Assembly (NCBI GenBank): GCA_002449785.1
Contig: DJXP01000027.1
Span: 1 to 15,295 of the forward strand
Reading direction: 5' to 3'
Origin: Clostridiales bacterium UBA7001
Lineage (GTDB): Bacteria; Bacillota; Clostridia; TANB77; CAG-508
DNA length: 15,295 nt
Both the position numbers and the translations under genes were made by a program. Each line of letters starts with the position of its first letter. Position 1 is the first letter of the stretch. This document shows, piece after piece, positions 1 to 6,555 of the stretch. The notes under the pieces are model-generated. The model was not told where the DNA came from. It saw only the letters and a list, made by a program, of their open reading frames with translations, and ran no database searches.

Positions 1-28
1 TTTACTTTTTGCATTTCTGTGATATAAT
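1..28 (+). promoter_or_regulatory. Promoter of the DUF4364 gene
   Basis: TATAAT at 23-28 is preceded by TG at 20-21, giving an extended -10 element (TGATATAAT). TTTACT at 1-6, 16 bases upstream, is a weak -35. The expected start near 35 leaves a very short leader before the ribosome binding site. The -35 lies at the window edge, so upstream control elements cannot be seen. Confidence 0.6.
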
Positions 29-52
29 ATGGCTTAAAAGGAGGCGTTTAAT

Positions 53-589
53 TTGAAATTAAATTCAGATGAACAAACTTTAGCTGAAAGCAAAATACTA
101 CTTCTTTATATTTTAAGCAAAGTTAATAAACCTATATCACACAATGAATTACTTGAACTTGTAACTTCTATTGTTGATATGAATTATTTCTATTTTGAAC
201 AGTTTTTACTTGACCTTTTAGAAGATAATTATGTTTATAAATACAAAGAAGAAAACTCAGAAATTTATGAAATTACTGAAGATGGAAAAAATGCTATTGA
301 ACTTACAATAGATATTATTCCTGGAATACAAAAACTTCAAGTTGATAGCAAGTTTAAGGAAAATATGGAATCTGTAAAAGATAAATTTGCCATTTCTGCT
401 GAGGTAACTCCAATCACTGAAAAAGTTTTTTCTGTAAGATGTAAAATAGTAGAAAATAGCAAAACAATATTTGACCTTCAAACAGATGCTGGTTCTCCTG
501 AACAAGCTAAGCAAATTGCTGATAACTGGAAAACAAATTGTATTAATATATATCCTAAGATTTTGGAACTGCTTGTTGGAAATGATTAG
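53..589 (+). CDS. DUF4364 family winged-helix protein
   Basis: A 178-residue protein of the type annotated as DUF4364 in clostridia. It starts at TTG (53), chosen because AAAAGGAGG at 36-44 lies 8 bases upstream. Residues 1-80 look like a winged helix: a helical run at ESKILLLYIL, then KPISHNELLELV, then the wing-like YVYKYKEENSEIYEITEDG followed by a long helix. Residues about 100-178 form a mixed alpha/beta C-terminal domain that carries the family pattern (FAISAEVTPI, then SPEQAKQIADNW). By family analogy it is a cytosolic, possibly DNA-binding regulator; its target is unknown. It has its own promoter and precedes the ribosomal operon, which has a separate promoter. No hairpin terminator is visible after the stop, so some read-through into rplM-rpsI is possible. 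Confidence 0.8.
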   Translation: MKLNSDEQTLAESKILLLYILSKVNKPISHNELLELVTSIVDMNYFYFEQFLLDLLEDNYVYKYKEENSEIYEITEDGKNAIELTIDIIPGIQKLQVDSKFKENMESVKDKFAISAEVTPITEKVFSVRCKIVENSKTIFDLQTDAGSPEQAKQIADNWKTNCINIYPKILELLVGND

Positions 590-627
590 AAAATTAAACT
601 ATAGCTACAAAAAATATTGAAAATTGC

Positions 628-656
628 TTGACTTTTCCAGTATTTTGTATTAAAAT
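628..656 (+). promoter_or_regulatory. Promoter of rplM-rpsI
   Basis: TTGACT at 628-633, a 17-base spacer and TAAAAT at 651-656 form a near-consensus vegetative promoter. Transcription would begin near 663 and leave a leader of about 120 bases before rplM. Confidence 0.75.
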
Positions 657-687
657 AATTAAGCATTGTATGTAAATATATTATTTT

Positions 688-715
688 TAACTAACCTCTC
701 CCCGGTAGTTAGTTA
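688..715 (+). promoter_or_regulatory. Hairpin in the rplM leader, candidate L13 autoregulatory element
   Basis: TAACTAAC (688-695) pairs perfectly with GTTAGTTA (708-715) around the 12-base loop CTCTCCCCGGTA. The loop is C-rich in an otherwise AT-only leader. The hairpin has no T tail, so it is not a simple terminator. Leaders of L13 operons in low-GC Gram-positives are known to carry protein-binding RNA structures; assigning this hairpin to that class is an inference, since no consensus could be compared. Confidence 0.45.
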
Positions 716-782
716 GAATTCAATATATTTTATATAAATTTAAAATAAATTTTTTTAATTTGAAATGGAGGGTATTAATACC

Positions 783-1220
783 ATGAATAATACTACATAT
801 AGCCCAAAGAAAGGCGAAATAGAAAGAAAATGGTATATAATTGATGCAACAGACAAACCAGTAGGTAGAGTTGCTACTGAAGTTGCAAGATTATTAAGAG
901 GTAAACACAAACCAACATTTACACCAAACCAAGATGTTGGAGATTATGTAATAGTAACAAATTGTAAAAATGCTATTTTTACAGGACATAAATTAGATCA
1001 AAAAATATATAGACACCATTCAGGATATATTGGTGGAATGAAAGAAACAACAGCTAGAGTTATGATGGACAACAATCCTGAAAAAGCTATGTTCTTAGCA
1101 GTAAAAGGAATGCTTCCTCACACAAAACTTGGAAGACAAATGATTAAAAAGTTAAGAGTATATGCTGAAGGTGAGCATGAAAATGCAGCTCAAAAACCAG
1201 AAGTTTGGGAGGTAAAATAA
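783..1220 (+). CDS. rplM: 50S ribosomal protein L13
   Basis: Full-length L13 (145 residues; bacterial L13 is about 142-148), an early-assembling large-subunit protein that binds 23S rRNA. Recognisable stretches are KWYIIDATDKPVGRVATEVA, LLRGKHKPTFTPNQDVGDYV, YRHHSGYIGG and KGMLPHTKLGRQM followed by LRVYAEGEHENAAQKPE. The start at 783 is preferred over the in-frame ATG at 765, because the latter overlaps the ribosome binding site GGAGGG (767-772), which lies 10 bases before 783. The gene is the first of the rplM-rpsI operon and ends one base before rpsI, so the two are translationally coupled. Confidence 0.97.
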   Translation: MNNTTYSPKKGEIERKWYIIDATDKPVGRVATEVARLLRGKHKPTFTPNQDVGDYVIVTNCKNAIFTGHKLDQKIYRHHSGYIGGMKETTARVMMDNNPEKAMFLAVKGMLPHTKLGRQMIKKLRVYAEGEHENAAQKPEVWEVK

Positions 1221-1221
1221 G

Positions 1222-1626
1222 ATGGCAAAAAAATCTGATAATATAGTATTCCAAGGTACAGGTAGAAGAAAAGAATCAATAGCTAGAGTAAGATTAATGG
1301 CTGGAAATGGAAATATTACTGTAAATGGAAAAACATTAGATGAATATTTCGGTTCTGAAATATTAAAAGTTATTGTTAATCAACCTTTTGCTGCTACAAA
1401 TACTACTGGAAAATATGATGTTATAGTAAAAGTAATTGGTGGAGGTTATACAGGTCAAGCTGGTGCTATAAGACATGGTATAGCTAGAGCATTAAATTCA
1501 GCTAATTCAGAATTTAGACCTGCTTTAAAATCTGCTGGATATTTAACTAGAGATCCAAGAATGAAAGAAAGAAAGAAATATGGTCTTAAAAAAGCTAGAA
1601 AAGCTCCACAATTTAGTAAGAGATAA
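1222..1626 (+). CDS. rpsI: 30S ribosomal protein S9
   Basis: Full-length S9 (134 residues), a small-subunit head protein whose basic C-terminal tail reaches towards the P-site tRNA. Diagnostic pieces are GTGRRKESIARVRL near residue 12, GGGYTGQAGAIRHGIARAL in the middle, and the RDPRMKERKKYGLKKARKAP region followed by the invariant end QFSKR. The ribosome binding site GGGAGG (1207-1212) sits inside the end of rplM, 9 bases before the ATG, with one base between the genes. This is the conserved bacterial L13-S9 pair; the operon ends here at a strong terminator. Confidence 0.98.
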   Translation: MAKKSDNIVFQGTGRRKESIARVRLMAGNGNITVNGKTLDEYFGSEILKVIVNQPFAATNTTGKYDVIVKVIGGGYTGQAGAIRHGIARALNSANSEFRPALKSAGYLTRDPRMKERKKYGLKKARKAPQFSKR

Positions 1627-1663
1627 TTACAAATACTTTTCGAAAGTCAAAGAAAAGTCTTAC

Positions 1664-1710
1664 AGAAATCCTTTGTTATTACAGAACAAAGGATTTCTTT
1701 TATTTTGTTT
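1664..1710 (+). terminator. Rho-independent terminator of rplM-rpsI
   Basis: A perfect 14-bp stem, AGAAATCCTTTGTT (1664-1677) with AACAAAGGATTTCT (1685-1698), encloses a 7-base loop and is followed by the T-rich tract TTTATTTTGTTT. Confidence 0.92.
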
Positions 1711-1930
1711 ATCTCTTATAAAACGATTTAAAAAGCTATAAAATTTTTTTGTCAATATAAATGTATCAACAAAACCTATAAGCTGAAATTATTATAACTT
1801 TCATCAATTCCACACTTCTTTTCTTCCTCATTTAAAATTAAATATGTCCTAACTCTCTCGTAATTGATTTGTTTTTGTTATTTTAATTCTATATGTAAAC
1901 AAATTCTCCTATCATCATTCATTTCATCTT
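1711..1930. other. Gene-free AT-rich spacer
   Basis: No reading frame with a ribosome binding site, no RNA gene and no clear hairpin was found in these 220 bases on either strand. The gap separates the ribosomal operon from the minus-strand GC-rich unit. Confidence 0.6.
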
Positions 1931-1976
1931 AACAATAACAAAAGGTCCTGCGCATGTACACATACGCAGAACCTTT
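1931..1976 (-). terminator. Terminator of the GC-rich small gene
   Basis: Read on the minus strand, AAAGGTTCTGCGTATGT pairs with the downstream ACATGCGCAGGACCTTT (1941-1976) with two mismatches and almost no loop. It is followed by TTTTGTTATTGTT. A smaller hairpin, CCCAAT (1979-1984) with ATTGGG (1992-1997), lies between it and the gene's stop. This gives the short upstream gene its own transcription end. Confidence 0.8.
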
Positions 1977-2024
1977 CTCCCAATTTTAGCGATTGGGCTT
2001 GAGAGTTACCCCATCCTCAATGTG

Positions 2025-2351
2025 TCAATCTCTGTCCTGAATGATGACACACGGGCGTCCATCAATCCAGCATTGATGCCATTTGACATCTCCGCCGTGA
2101 TTAATTGTGCAGGTAGGTGCCCGCTTCTTCTTATCGAGAAACTGGGCAAATTCTACAAACGTTGTATCGTCTCTGAAGACAACGTTTGAGGGCACCTCCA
2201 TAACGAGGTGTTCGATGTCTTCTCCGGATTTCAGATTGATGAAGTCACCTCCGGTCCCGGCCTTAAGAGTCTTCGTCTCTGGGTCGAACGACCCTTTGAC
2301 TTTGAAAGTGTGGGAACTTTTATTTTTGAGCCAGATTTTGATGTTTTTCAT
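2025..2351 (-). CDS. Hypothetical GC-rich small protein with Cys/His cluster
   Basis: A 108-residue protein that I do not recognise. The start at 2351 is chosen because GGAGG lies about 5 bases upstream; the frame stays open to 2447 but that would run through the promoter. The protein is hydrophilic with no signal peptide or membrane segment. Its N-terminal half (IKIWLKNKSSHTFKVKGSFD, then TLKAGTGGDF) looks beta-rich. The C-terminal part has three cysteines and two histidines (CTINHGG, then WHQCWIDGRPC), a spacing that could bind a metal. Base composition is near 50% GC by eye, against roughly 27% in all neighbours, and codons such as CGG, GGC, CCC and GCC appear that are otherwise rare here. 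With its own promoter and terminator it is a stand-alone unit, probably acquired horizontally. Confidence 0.7.
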   Translation of the reverse strand: MKNIKIWLKNKSSHTFKVKGSFDPETKTLKAGTGGDFINLKSGEDIEHLVMEVPSNVVFRDDTTFVEFAQFLDKKKRAPTCTINHGGDVKWHQCWIDGRPCVIIQDRD

Positions 2352-2418
2352 TTTTTCCTCCATGTTTGTTTGTATGCTTGTTTTAGGGTTACTCTCGAGA
2401 AAAAATTCCTCAAATACA

Positions 2419-2447
2419 ATTATAGCACACTTTACATAATAATGCAA
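2419..2447 (-). promoter_or_regulatory. Promoter of the GC-rich small gene
   Basis: On the minus strand TTGCAT (2447-2442), a 17-base spacer and TATAAT (2424-2419) preceded by TGC form a near-consensus extended -10 promoter. The transcript would start near 2412 with a leader of about 60 bases. No terminator was seen between the upstream operon (stop at 2477) and this promoter, so read-through is also possible. Confidence 0.8.
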
Positions 2448-2476
2448 ATTATACTCATCTTTCTTTTATTAATACT

Positions 2477-3619
2477 TTATTCCGGTATAATTTGATCTTT
2501 ACTATTCTCTTCCCTATTATTTCTCTCTTTTAAATTTGAAGATAAGAAAATTGGATTATTTTGATATAGATTATTTAAGACAAATCCTCCCGGCATTAAT
2601 TTTAATGTATCTAGTCTCAAAGGTGGTGTCATATATGGATTTGAAGATACTGGAAGTCCAATAGATTCAAAAAATCTTCCTGGATTCGCGCCATCAAAAC
2701 TAAGTTTATATTTATCTATAACATCTGGATATGTAGCTTTTAGCATAGCATATTTCATTAGTTGTGCTATTCTTAAATATGGTACAGCAAGTGAATAATC
2801 GAAATCACATATTGTATCTGGACTCGCCATATGACTATATGGTAGTGAACTAAAAGATTGCTTTCTCGCTAAACCACTGAACTTTTCTGGTAAGTCTTTC
2901 CATGCCTCAGGAATATCTCCACTTAATTCCCACGAATAATTCGCTACTCCTTTTTCTTCTAAACCTCTTGTTATTTTACTAGATGGTCCTTGTTTAAAAC
3001 TAAGACTAAAAGTAGGTTTTCTCTCTTTACTACATATATCTCCATATGATAATGAAGTAGTTTTATTTTCTATATCTTTTTCAATATACCAACCATTATT
3101 ATCTTCAGATAAAAGAGAAAACTCACTACACCAATCTCCTATATCAGAAATTGCTGGACTTTTTTGTTCACGTCTTTGTCTTGCAATTTGCTCTAAAATT
3201 GATTTTGGATTTTGTAAAATTTGATTATTATCATAATCTATCCAATTATGCTCATCTATATTGTCTACAGTAGCTATTTTATATCTTAATGGAACCATAT
3301 TTGTGCCATCATAAGATTCCATCCAGTATTCAGACATAGAACCTTTTTCATATTTTCCAACACTTTCATGGATTCTTTCTGGATCAGTATTTTCAAATTC
3401 TACCAAAATTTGATCTGAAACACAATTCCCCATATAATCTCTTAAAAATTGTAAAGAATTTTTATTATCATTAACTTCAAAAGATTTATCACCTAAAAAA
3501 CATACACCTTTACTAGTTGTTAAATATGCTGATGAATAATCAATAAATGGTTTTATTTCTTCACCATTTGCTAATTTTAAAAATTCATTATAATTTAAAA
3601 ACCTATAAAACTTCGCCAT
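2477..3619 (-). CDS. Unknown protein with ADP-ribosyltransferase-like N-terminal pattern
   Basis: A 380-residue soluble protein, last gene of the six-gene operon. The start is supported by AAAGGTAGGT just upstream; it begins 18 bases after the DHH gene ends. Residues 1-130 show KFYRFLNYNEFLKL, SSAYLTTSKGVCFLGD, DQILVEFEN, then EYWMESYDGTN and MVPLRYKIA. The order of an Arg on a first strand, a Ser/Thr-rich strand and a later Glu recalls the R-S-E arrangement of ADP-ribosyltransferase-fold proteins, but this is a pattern impression only. Residues 130-380 match no family I know; they include charged linkers, an aromatic stretch and a helical segment (YLRIAQLMKYAMLKATYPDV). There is no signal peptide or membrane segment. 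It could instead be a purely structural or unrelated domain. Confidence 0.75.
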   Translation of the reverse strand: MAKFYRFLNYNEFLKLANGEEIKPFIDYSSAYLTTSKGVCFLGDKSFEVNDNKNSLQFLRDYMGNCVSDQILVEFENTDPERIHESVGKYEKGSMSEYWMESYDGTNMVPLRYKIATVDNIDEHNWIDYDNNQILQNPKSILEQIARQRREQKSPAISDIGDWCSEFSLLSEDNNGWYIEKDIENKTTSLSYGDICSKERKPTFSLSFKQGPSSKITRGLEEKGVANYSWELSGDIPEAWKDLPEKFSGLARKQSFSSLPYSHMASPDTICDFDYSLAVPYLRIAQLMKYAMLKATYPDVIDKYKLSFDGANPGRFFESIGLPVSSNPYMTPPLRLDTLKLMPGGFVLNNLYQNNPIFLSSNLKERNNREENSKDQIIPE

Positions 3620-3637
3620 AAATACCTACCTTTCAAA

Positions 3638-4570
3638 TTATTTCATTTCTTTAGCAAGTTTAATTATTTCTTTTCTTAGATACAATCCATCTAGTTCAAT
3701 TATATTATTTGAATTAAATTTCTTATTAAATAATCTTTCCATTTTCTCCTGAGGCTCTCTATTAATAGAATAAATAAAACTCTTTCCTTCATTTAATTCA
3801 ATAATATTAATAATCCAATCTTTTCCAAATTTTTCTAACTCACGAATTATTTCTTCATATTTGTCTTCTATAATAGTTTTATCATATAAAACTATTTGTG
3901 AAAAGTACTTTGGAAGTGTTTCATCACTACCAAATTTTGTATCTAGTTTTATATAACTACTAATATCATTTAAAATACTTTTTTCACATTCTTTAAAATA
4001 AAACTTATCAAAATTATTAAACTGCGCTTTTTCAAGTAACAATTTATATGCGTTAATATCTCTTCTAGTTGTTATTTTTGCTTTTAAATTTAAAGTATTA
4101 TCTAATATTGCACCAATTAATAGAAGAGCTTCTTCTCTGCTCATTTCATCTATATAATTTGTTTTAATTGCATATTCAGCAATAATTGTTGCAACAGCTC
4201 CAATTGGTTCTATTATAGCATATTCTCCAAGTTTACTTTTCCAATATTCTTCAAATCCAAAATGATGATCTATTACTTCAATAATTTTTGATTGATTAAT
4301 AATAGAATCTAAATATTTAGGATCTGAAACATCCAATACAATAAAGCTATCTTCATCTTTATAATTATAATTATTATTTATCATTTTCATTGAAAAAATT
4401 GATTCTGGAACACTTTCATTTAATGTAGCTTCACTATATGCATATGCATCAAACCCAAGTTTTTTCAAAATATTTGCATATACCACACACGCGGCATATG
4501 CATCTATATCAATATATCTTGAACCTGAAGTCACTATTATTCTTCCATATTTTTCTTCTTTTTTTATCAT
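3638..4570 (-). CDS. DHH/DHHA2 family phosphoesterase, pyrophosphatase-like
   Basis: A 310-residue protein with the order of motifs found in family II (manganese) inorganic pyrophosphatases. SGSRYIDIDA is at residues 15-24, VLDVSD near 80, DHH at 101-103, EPIGAVAT at 121-128, and ILDNTLNLKAKITTRRD at 155-171. A C-terminal DHHA2-like domain ends in DGLYLRKEIIK. In classical enzymes the first motif is GHxxPDTDA; here the metal-binding His position is Ser (GSRYIDID), which points to a DHH subgroup with altered metal binding or substrate. Likely chemistry is hydrolysis of pyrophosphate, short polyphosphate or a nucleotide phosphodiester in the cytosol. An in-frame TAA two codons before the ATG fixes the start, although the ribosome binding site is weak. 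It is the fifth gene of the operon; a neighbouring nucleotidyltransferase domain would release pyrophosphate. Confidence 0.85.
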   Translation of the reverse strand: MIKKEEKYGRIIVTSGSRYIDIDAYAACVVYANILKKLGFDAYAYSEATLNESVPESIFSMKMINNNYNYKDEDSFIVLDVSDPKYLDSIINQSKIIEVIDHHFGFEEYWKSKLGEYAIIEPIGAVATIIAEYAIKTNYIDEMSREEALLLIGAILDNTLNLKAKITTRRDINAYKLLLEKAQFNNFDKFYFKECEKSILNDISSYIKLDTKFGSDETLPKYFSQIVLYDKTIIEDKYEEIIRELEKFGKDWIINIIELNEGKSFIYSINREPQEKMERLFNKKFNSNNIIELDGLYLRKEIIKLAKEMK

Positions 4571-4599
4571 TTTTTAATTCTATGCTAAATTGCATCCTT

Positions 4600-4944
4600 T
4601 CACATTTTTTTATTATTTTTCTTAAATATATTATCTACTGGATATAGTTTCCTTTTTCTTTGTTCAGCATTATATCTATTAATGTTTTCTTTATTCTTTA
4701 TTACTTTAAGCTCATATTCGTTAGCCCAATATTTTTTAAATAAATTCGCTAAAATTGCTTTAGCATTTTCACTTATCTGTATATCAAATTTTTGAGTTCT
4801 ATCTAATGAAAAATAATAATTTTTATCCTTTTCGTTTTCCATTTGTCGAATTAATTCTTTAGGAATTTGTTTTTTTTCATCATCGGGTAAATATTTAATA
4901 ACTTCTAATACTTCAACTAAAGCTTTTTTATATGATTTACTCAT
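4600..4944 (-). CDS. Small conserved-looking hypothetical protein
   Basis: A 114-residue, highly charged, lysine-rich protein without signal peptide or membrane segment. The N-terminal helix (YKKALVEVLEVIKYLPDDEK, then KQIPKELI) and a second helical block (SENAKAILANLFKKYWANEY) suggest a compact helical domain followed by a basic tail (RKRKLYPVDNIFKKNNKK). I recall similar small proteins in clostridial genomes but can name no function. The start is set by AGGAGAT about 6 bases upstream; the gene begins 9 bases after the stop of the phosphatase-nucleotidyltransferase gene and ends 29 bases before the DHH gene, so it is co-transcribed. The basic tail could contact nucleic acid or a partner protein, but nothing in the sequence proves this. 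Confidence 0.75.
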   Translation of the reverse strand: MSKSYKKALVEVLEVIKYLPDDEKKQIPKELIRQMENEKDKNYYFSLDRTQKFDIQISENAKAILANLFKKYWANEYELKVIKNKENINRYNAEQRKRKLYPVDNIFKKNNKKM

Positions 4945-4953
4945 TACTATCTC

Positions 4954-6483
4954 CTAATTTAAGTCCTTCTTTTTATCTTCTTTAACTGTAGCATAACTAC
5001 TTGCAGCATCTACATTCTCTTGTTCTTCAGGTGTTCTAGCTAAAGTACTACTTGCAATAGCATGTGAATTTAAAGTTGGTAATGCTTGTAAGAAATCGTC
5101 AACACATGTATATGTTTGTGGTATATAATTTGGATTTTCATCAATCCTATCTATTACATAAGCTGTACCTTTTGGTACTAAATCTCTCCATGTTATATTT
5201 TTTTTATATTTGAGTTGAGGTTTATAAATCTTAGGATTTCCCTTTATTCCACGTACATCTGTAGCACATGTTAATCTAGGTCTAGTAGCATTTACCAAAT
5301 TTACAGTTTTAAATCCAAACTGTTCCATTAATTTTTGTTTTTCTTCTTCCCAACCATCACCTGGTATAATATTCATAAACTGTGTTACTTTAGACTTATC
5401 TGGAAAAAATGCTTTAATAACTTTATCTAGTTCTTCTTTGTTATTAAATGGCCATGGTATTACTATTATATCTTTTGCTCTATCTGCTACTTCTGGATCC
5501 ATTTCAACAGATTGTAAGATCATCTCTCTTCTTTGTTCAAATGTATAAGGATTAGAACTTGCTGAATCTCTATGGTCATCACCAACAGAAGTACCATTAT
5601 CTGTTACAAATGGTTTGGTAATTCCAACATACAATTTATGTCCTCTTGGAACTCTAGATAAAGCTCTTTTAAAATGTTCTTCAAAATGGCCTTTATGGAA
5701 TGTTTGAAATCTTCCATGAATCATCCCATCATTTTCAACAACTTGGTCTTGTACTAAGCTTACAGTACCATAATTATCATTTGGATTATTTTTAGCAAAA
5801 TTGAATAAAGTTTTCGTATCATATCCATCCCAAGGCTCAGGATTTTTCCTTGTTAATATATCAATACCTCTTAAAACGCTTCCTTGAGAAACAAGTAATA
5901 CTTTTTTATTTTCATGTTTTTTATTTAATATATTTATTAATTTAGCTGAATTAACTAATACTTGCCCCCAGCTTTCACCTTTTGATGATTTTGCAAAAAT
6001 ATTATGTTTTTCTTCTCTTTCAATATATGCATTAAAATCATCACCAGTTAAAGTTTGTTTTGTTTGCCCTTCCCATCCACCATTATTAATGCCTTTGTAC
6101 TTAGTATAATAAACAAATGGAACATCCGGATTTACATCTTGTAAAGCTTTTGCTGTCTCTAAAACTCTAGGAATGTCTGAGCAAACAACCACTTCATCAA
6201 CATCATTTTCTTTGCAGAAATCTTTAAGATTTTTTCTTATTTTATCAATACCCTTTGGTGTAAGATAAGAATTTTCTGAATCATCAGACATAAATTCATG
6301 ATTTTCCGTAGCATCAGTATAACTATGTCTTAACAAGAATACTCGTGGAAGACGTAATTCCATACCTTTTTGTGATTTATCATACGATATTTGTCCATTA
6401 AAATCTGCAATAATTCCCCTTTTTCTAAGTTTTTCTGCAATTTTTTTCATTTTCTTTGGTGAATCAAAATACTTATTATCCAT
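4954..6483 (-). CDS. Histidine phosphatase-like / NadM-like nucleotidyltransferase fusion
   Basis: A 509-residue two-domain cytosolic protein. Residues 47-245 resemble the histidine phosphatase (phosphoglycerate mutase-like) superfamily: FLLRHSYTD (R52, H53), LTPKGIDKIR, CSDIPRVLETAKAL (R106), GESWGQ near 170 and LLVSQGSVLRG at 197-206. In active members the last motif is SHG; here the second His is Gln200, so activity may be lost or changed. Residues 253-450 resemble archaeal-type NMN adenylyltransferase (NadM): GRFQTFHKGH at 257-266 with the HxGH signature (H263, H266), YTFEQRREMI at 313-322, and TCATDVRG near 405 in the place of the family's SGTxIR motif, then WRDLVPKGTAYVI. The tail after 450 is unassigned. 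The likely reaction is nucleotidyl transfer to NMN or a related phosphate, releasing pyrophosphate. The start has a strong AAGGAG site. Third gene of the operon. Confidence 0.88.
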   Translation of the reverse strand: MDNKYFDSPKKMKKIAEKLRKRGIIADFNGQISYDKSQKGMELRLPRVFLLRHSYTDATENHEFMSDDSENSYLTPKGIDKIRKNLKDFCKENDVDEVVVCSDIPRVLETAKALQDVNPDVPFVYYTKYKGINNGGWEGQTKQTLTGDDFNAYIEREEKHNIFAKSSKGESWGQVLVNSAKLINILNKKHENKKVLLVSQGSVLRGIDILTRKNPEPWDGYDTKTLFNFAKNNPNDNYGTVSLVQDQVVENDGMIHGRFQTFHKGHFEEHFKRALSRVPRGHKLYVGITKPFVTDNGTSVGDDHRDSASSNPYTFEQRREMILQSVEMDPEVADRAKDIIVIPWPFNNKEELDKVIKAFFPDKSKVTQFMNIIPGDGWEEEKQKLMEQFGFKTVNLVNATRPRLTCATDVRGIKGNPKIYKPQLKYKKNITWRDLVPKGTAYVIDRIDENPNYIPQTYTCVDDFLQALPTLNSHAIASSTLARTPEEQENVDAASSYATVKEDKKKDLN

Positions 6484-6555
6484 TATCTTGCTCCTTCACA
6501 CAATTTACATAATATTATATACCTTTTGTCTCTCACTTTCAAGCATTTCAATAAA

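Noticed and set aside
765..782. Upstream ATG start for rplM
   Set aside because: This start would place the first codons over the GGAGGG ribosome binding site that serves the ATG at 783.
1727..1755. TTGACA-17-TTTAAA on the minus strand in the gene-free spacer
   Set aside because: The -10 is poor, it points into the rpsI terminator and nothing is encoded downstream; such matches are expected by chance in AT-rich DNA.
2107..2495. Plus-strand open frames opposite the GC-rich small gene
   Set aside because: They lie antisense to a gene with a clear ribosome binding site, promoter and terminator, and have no binding site of their own.
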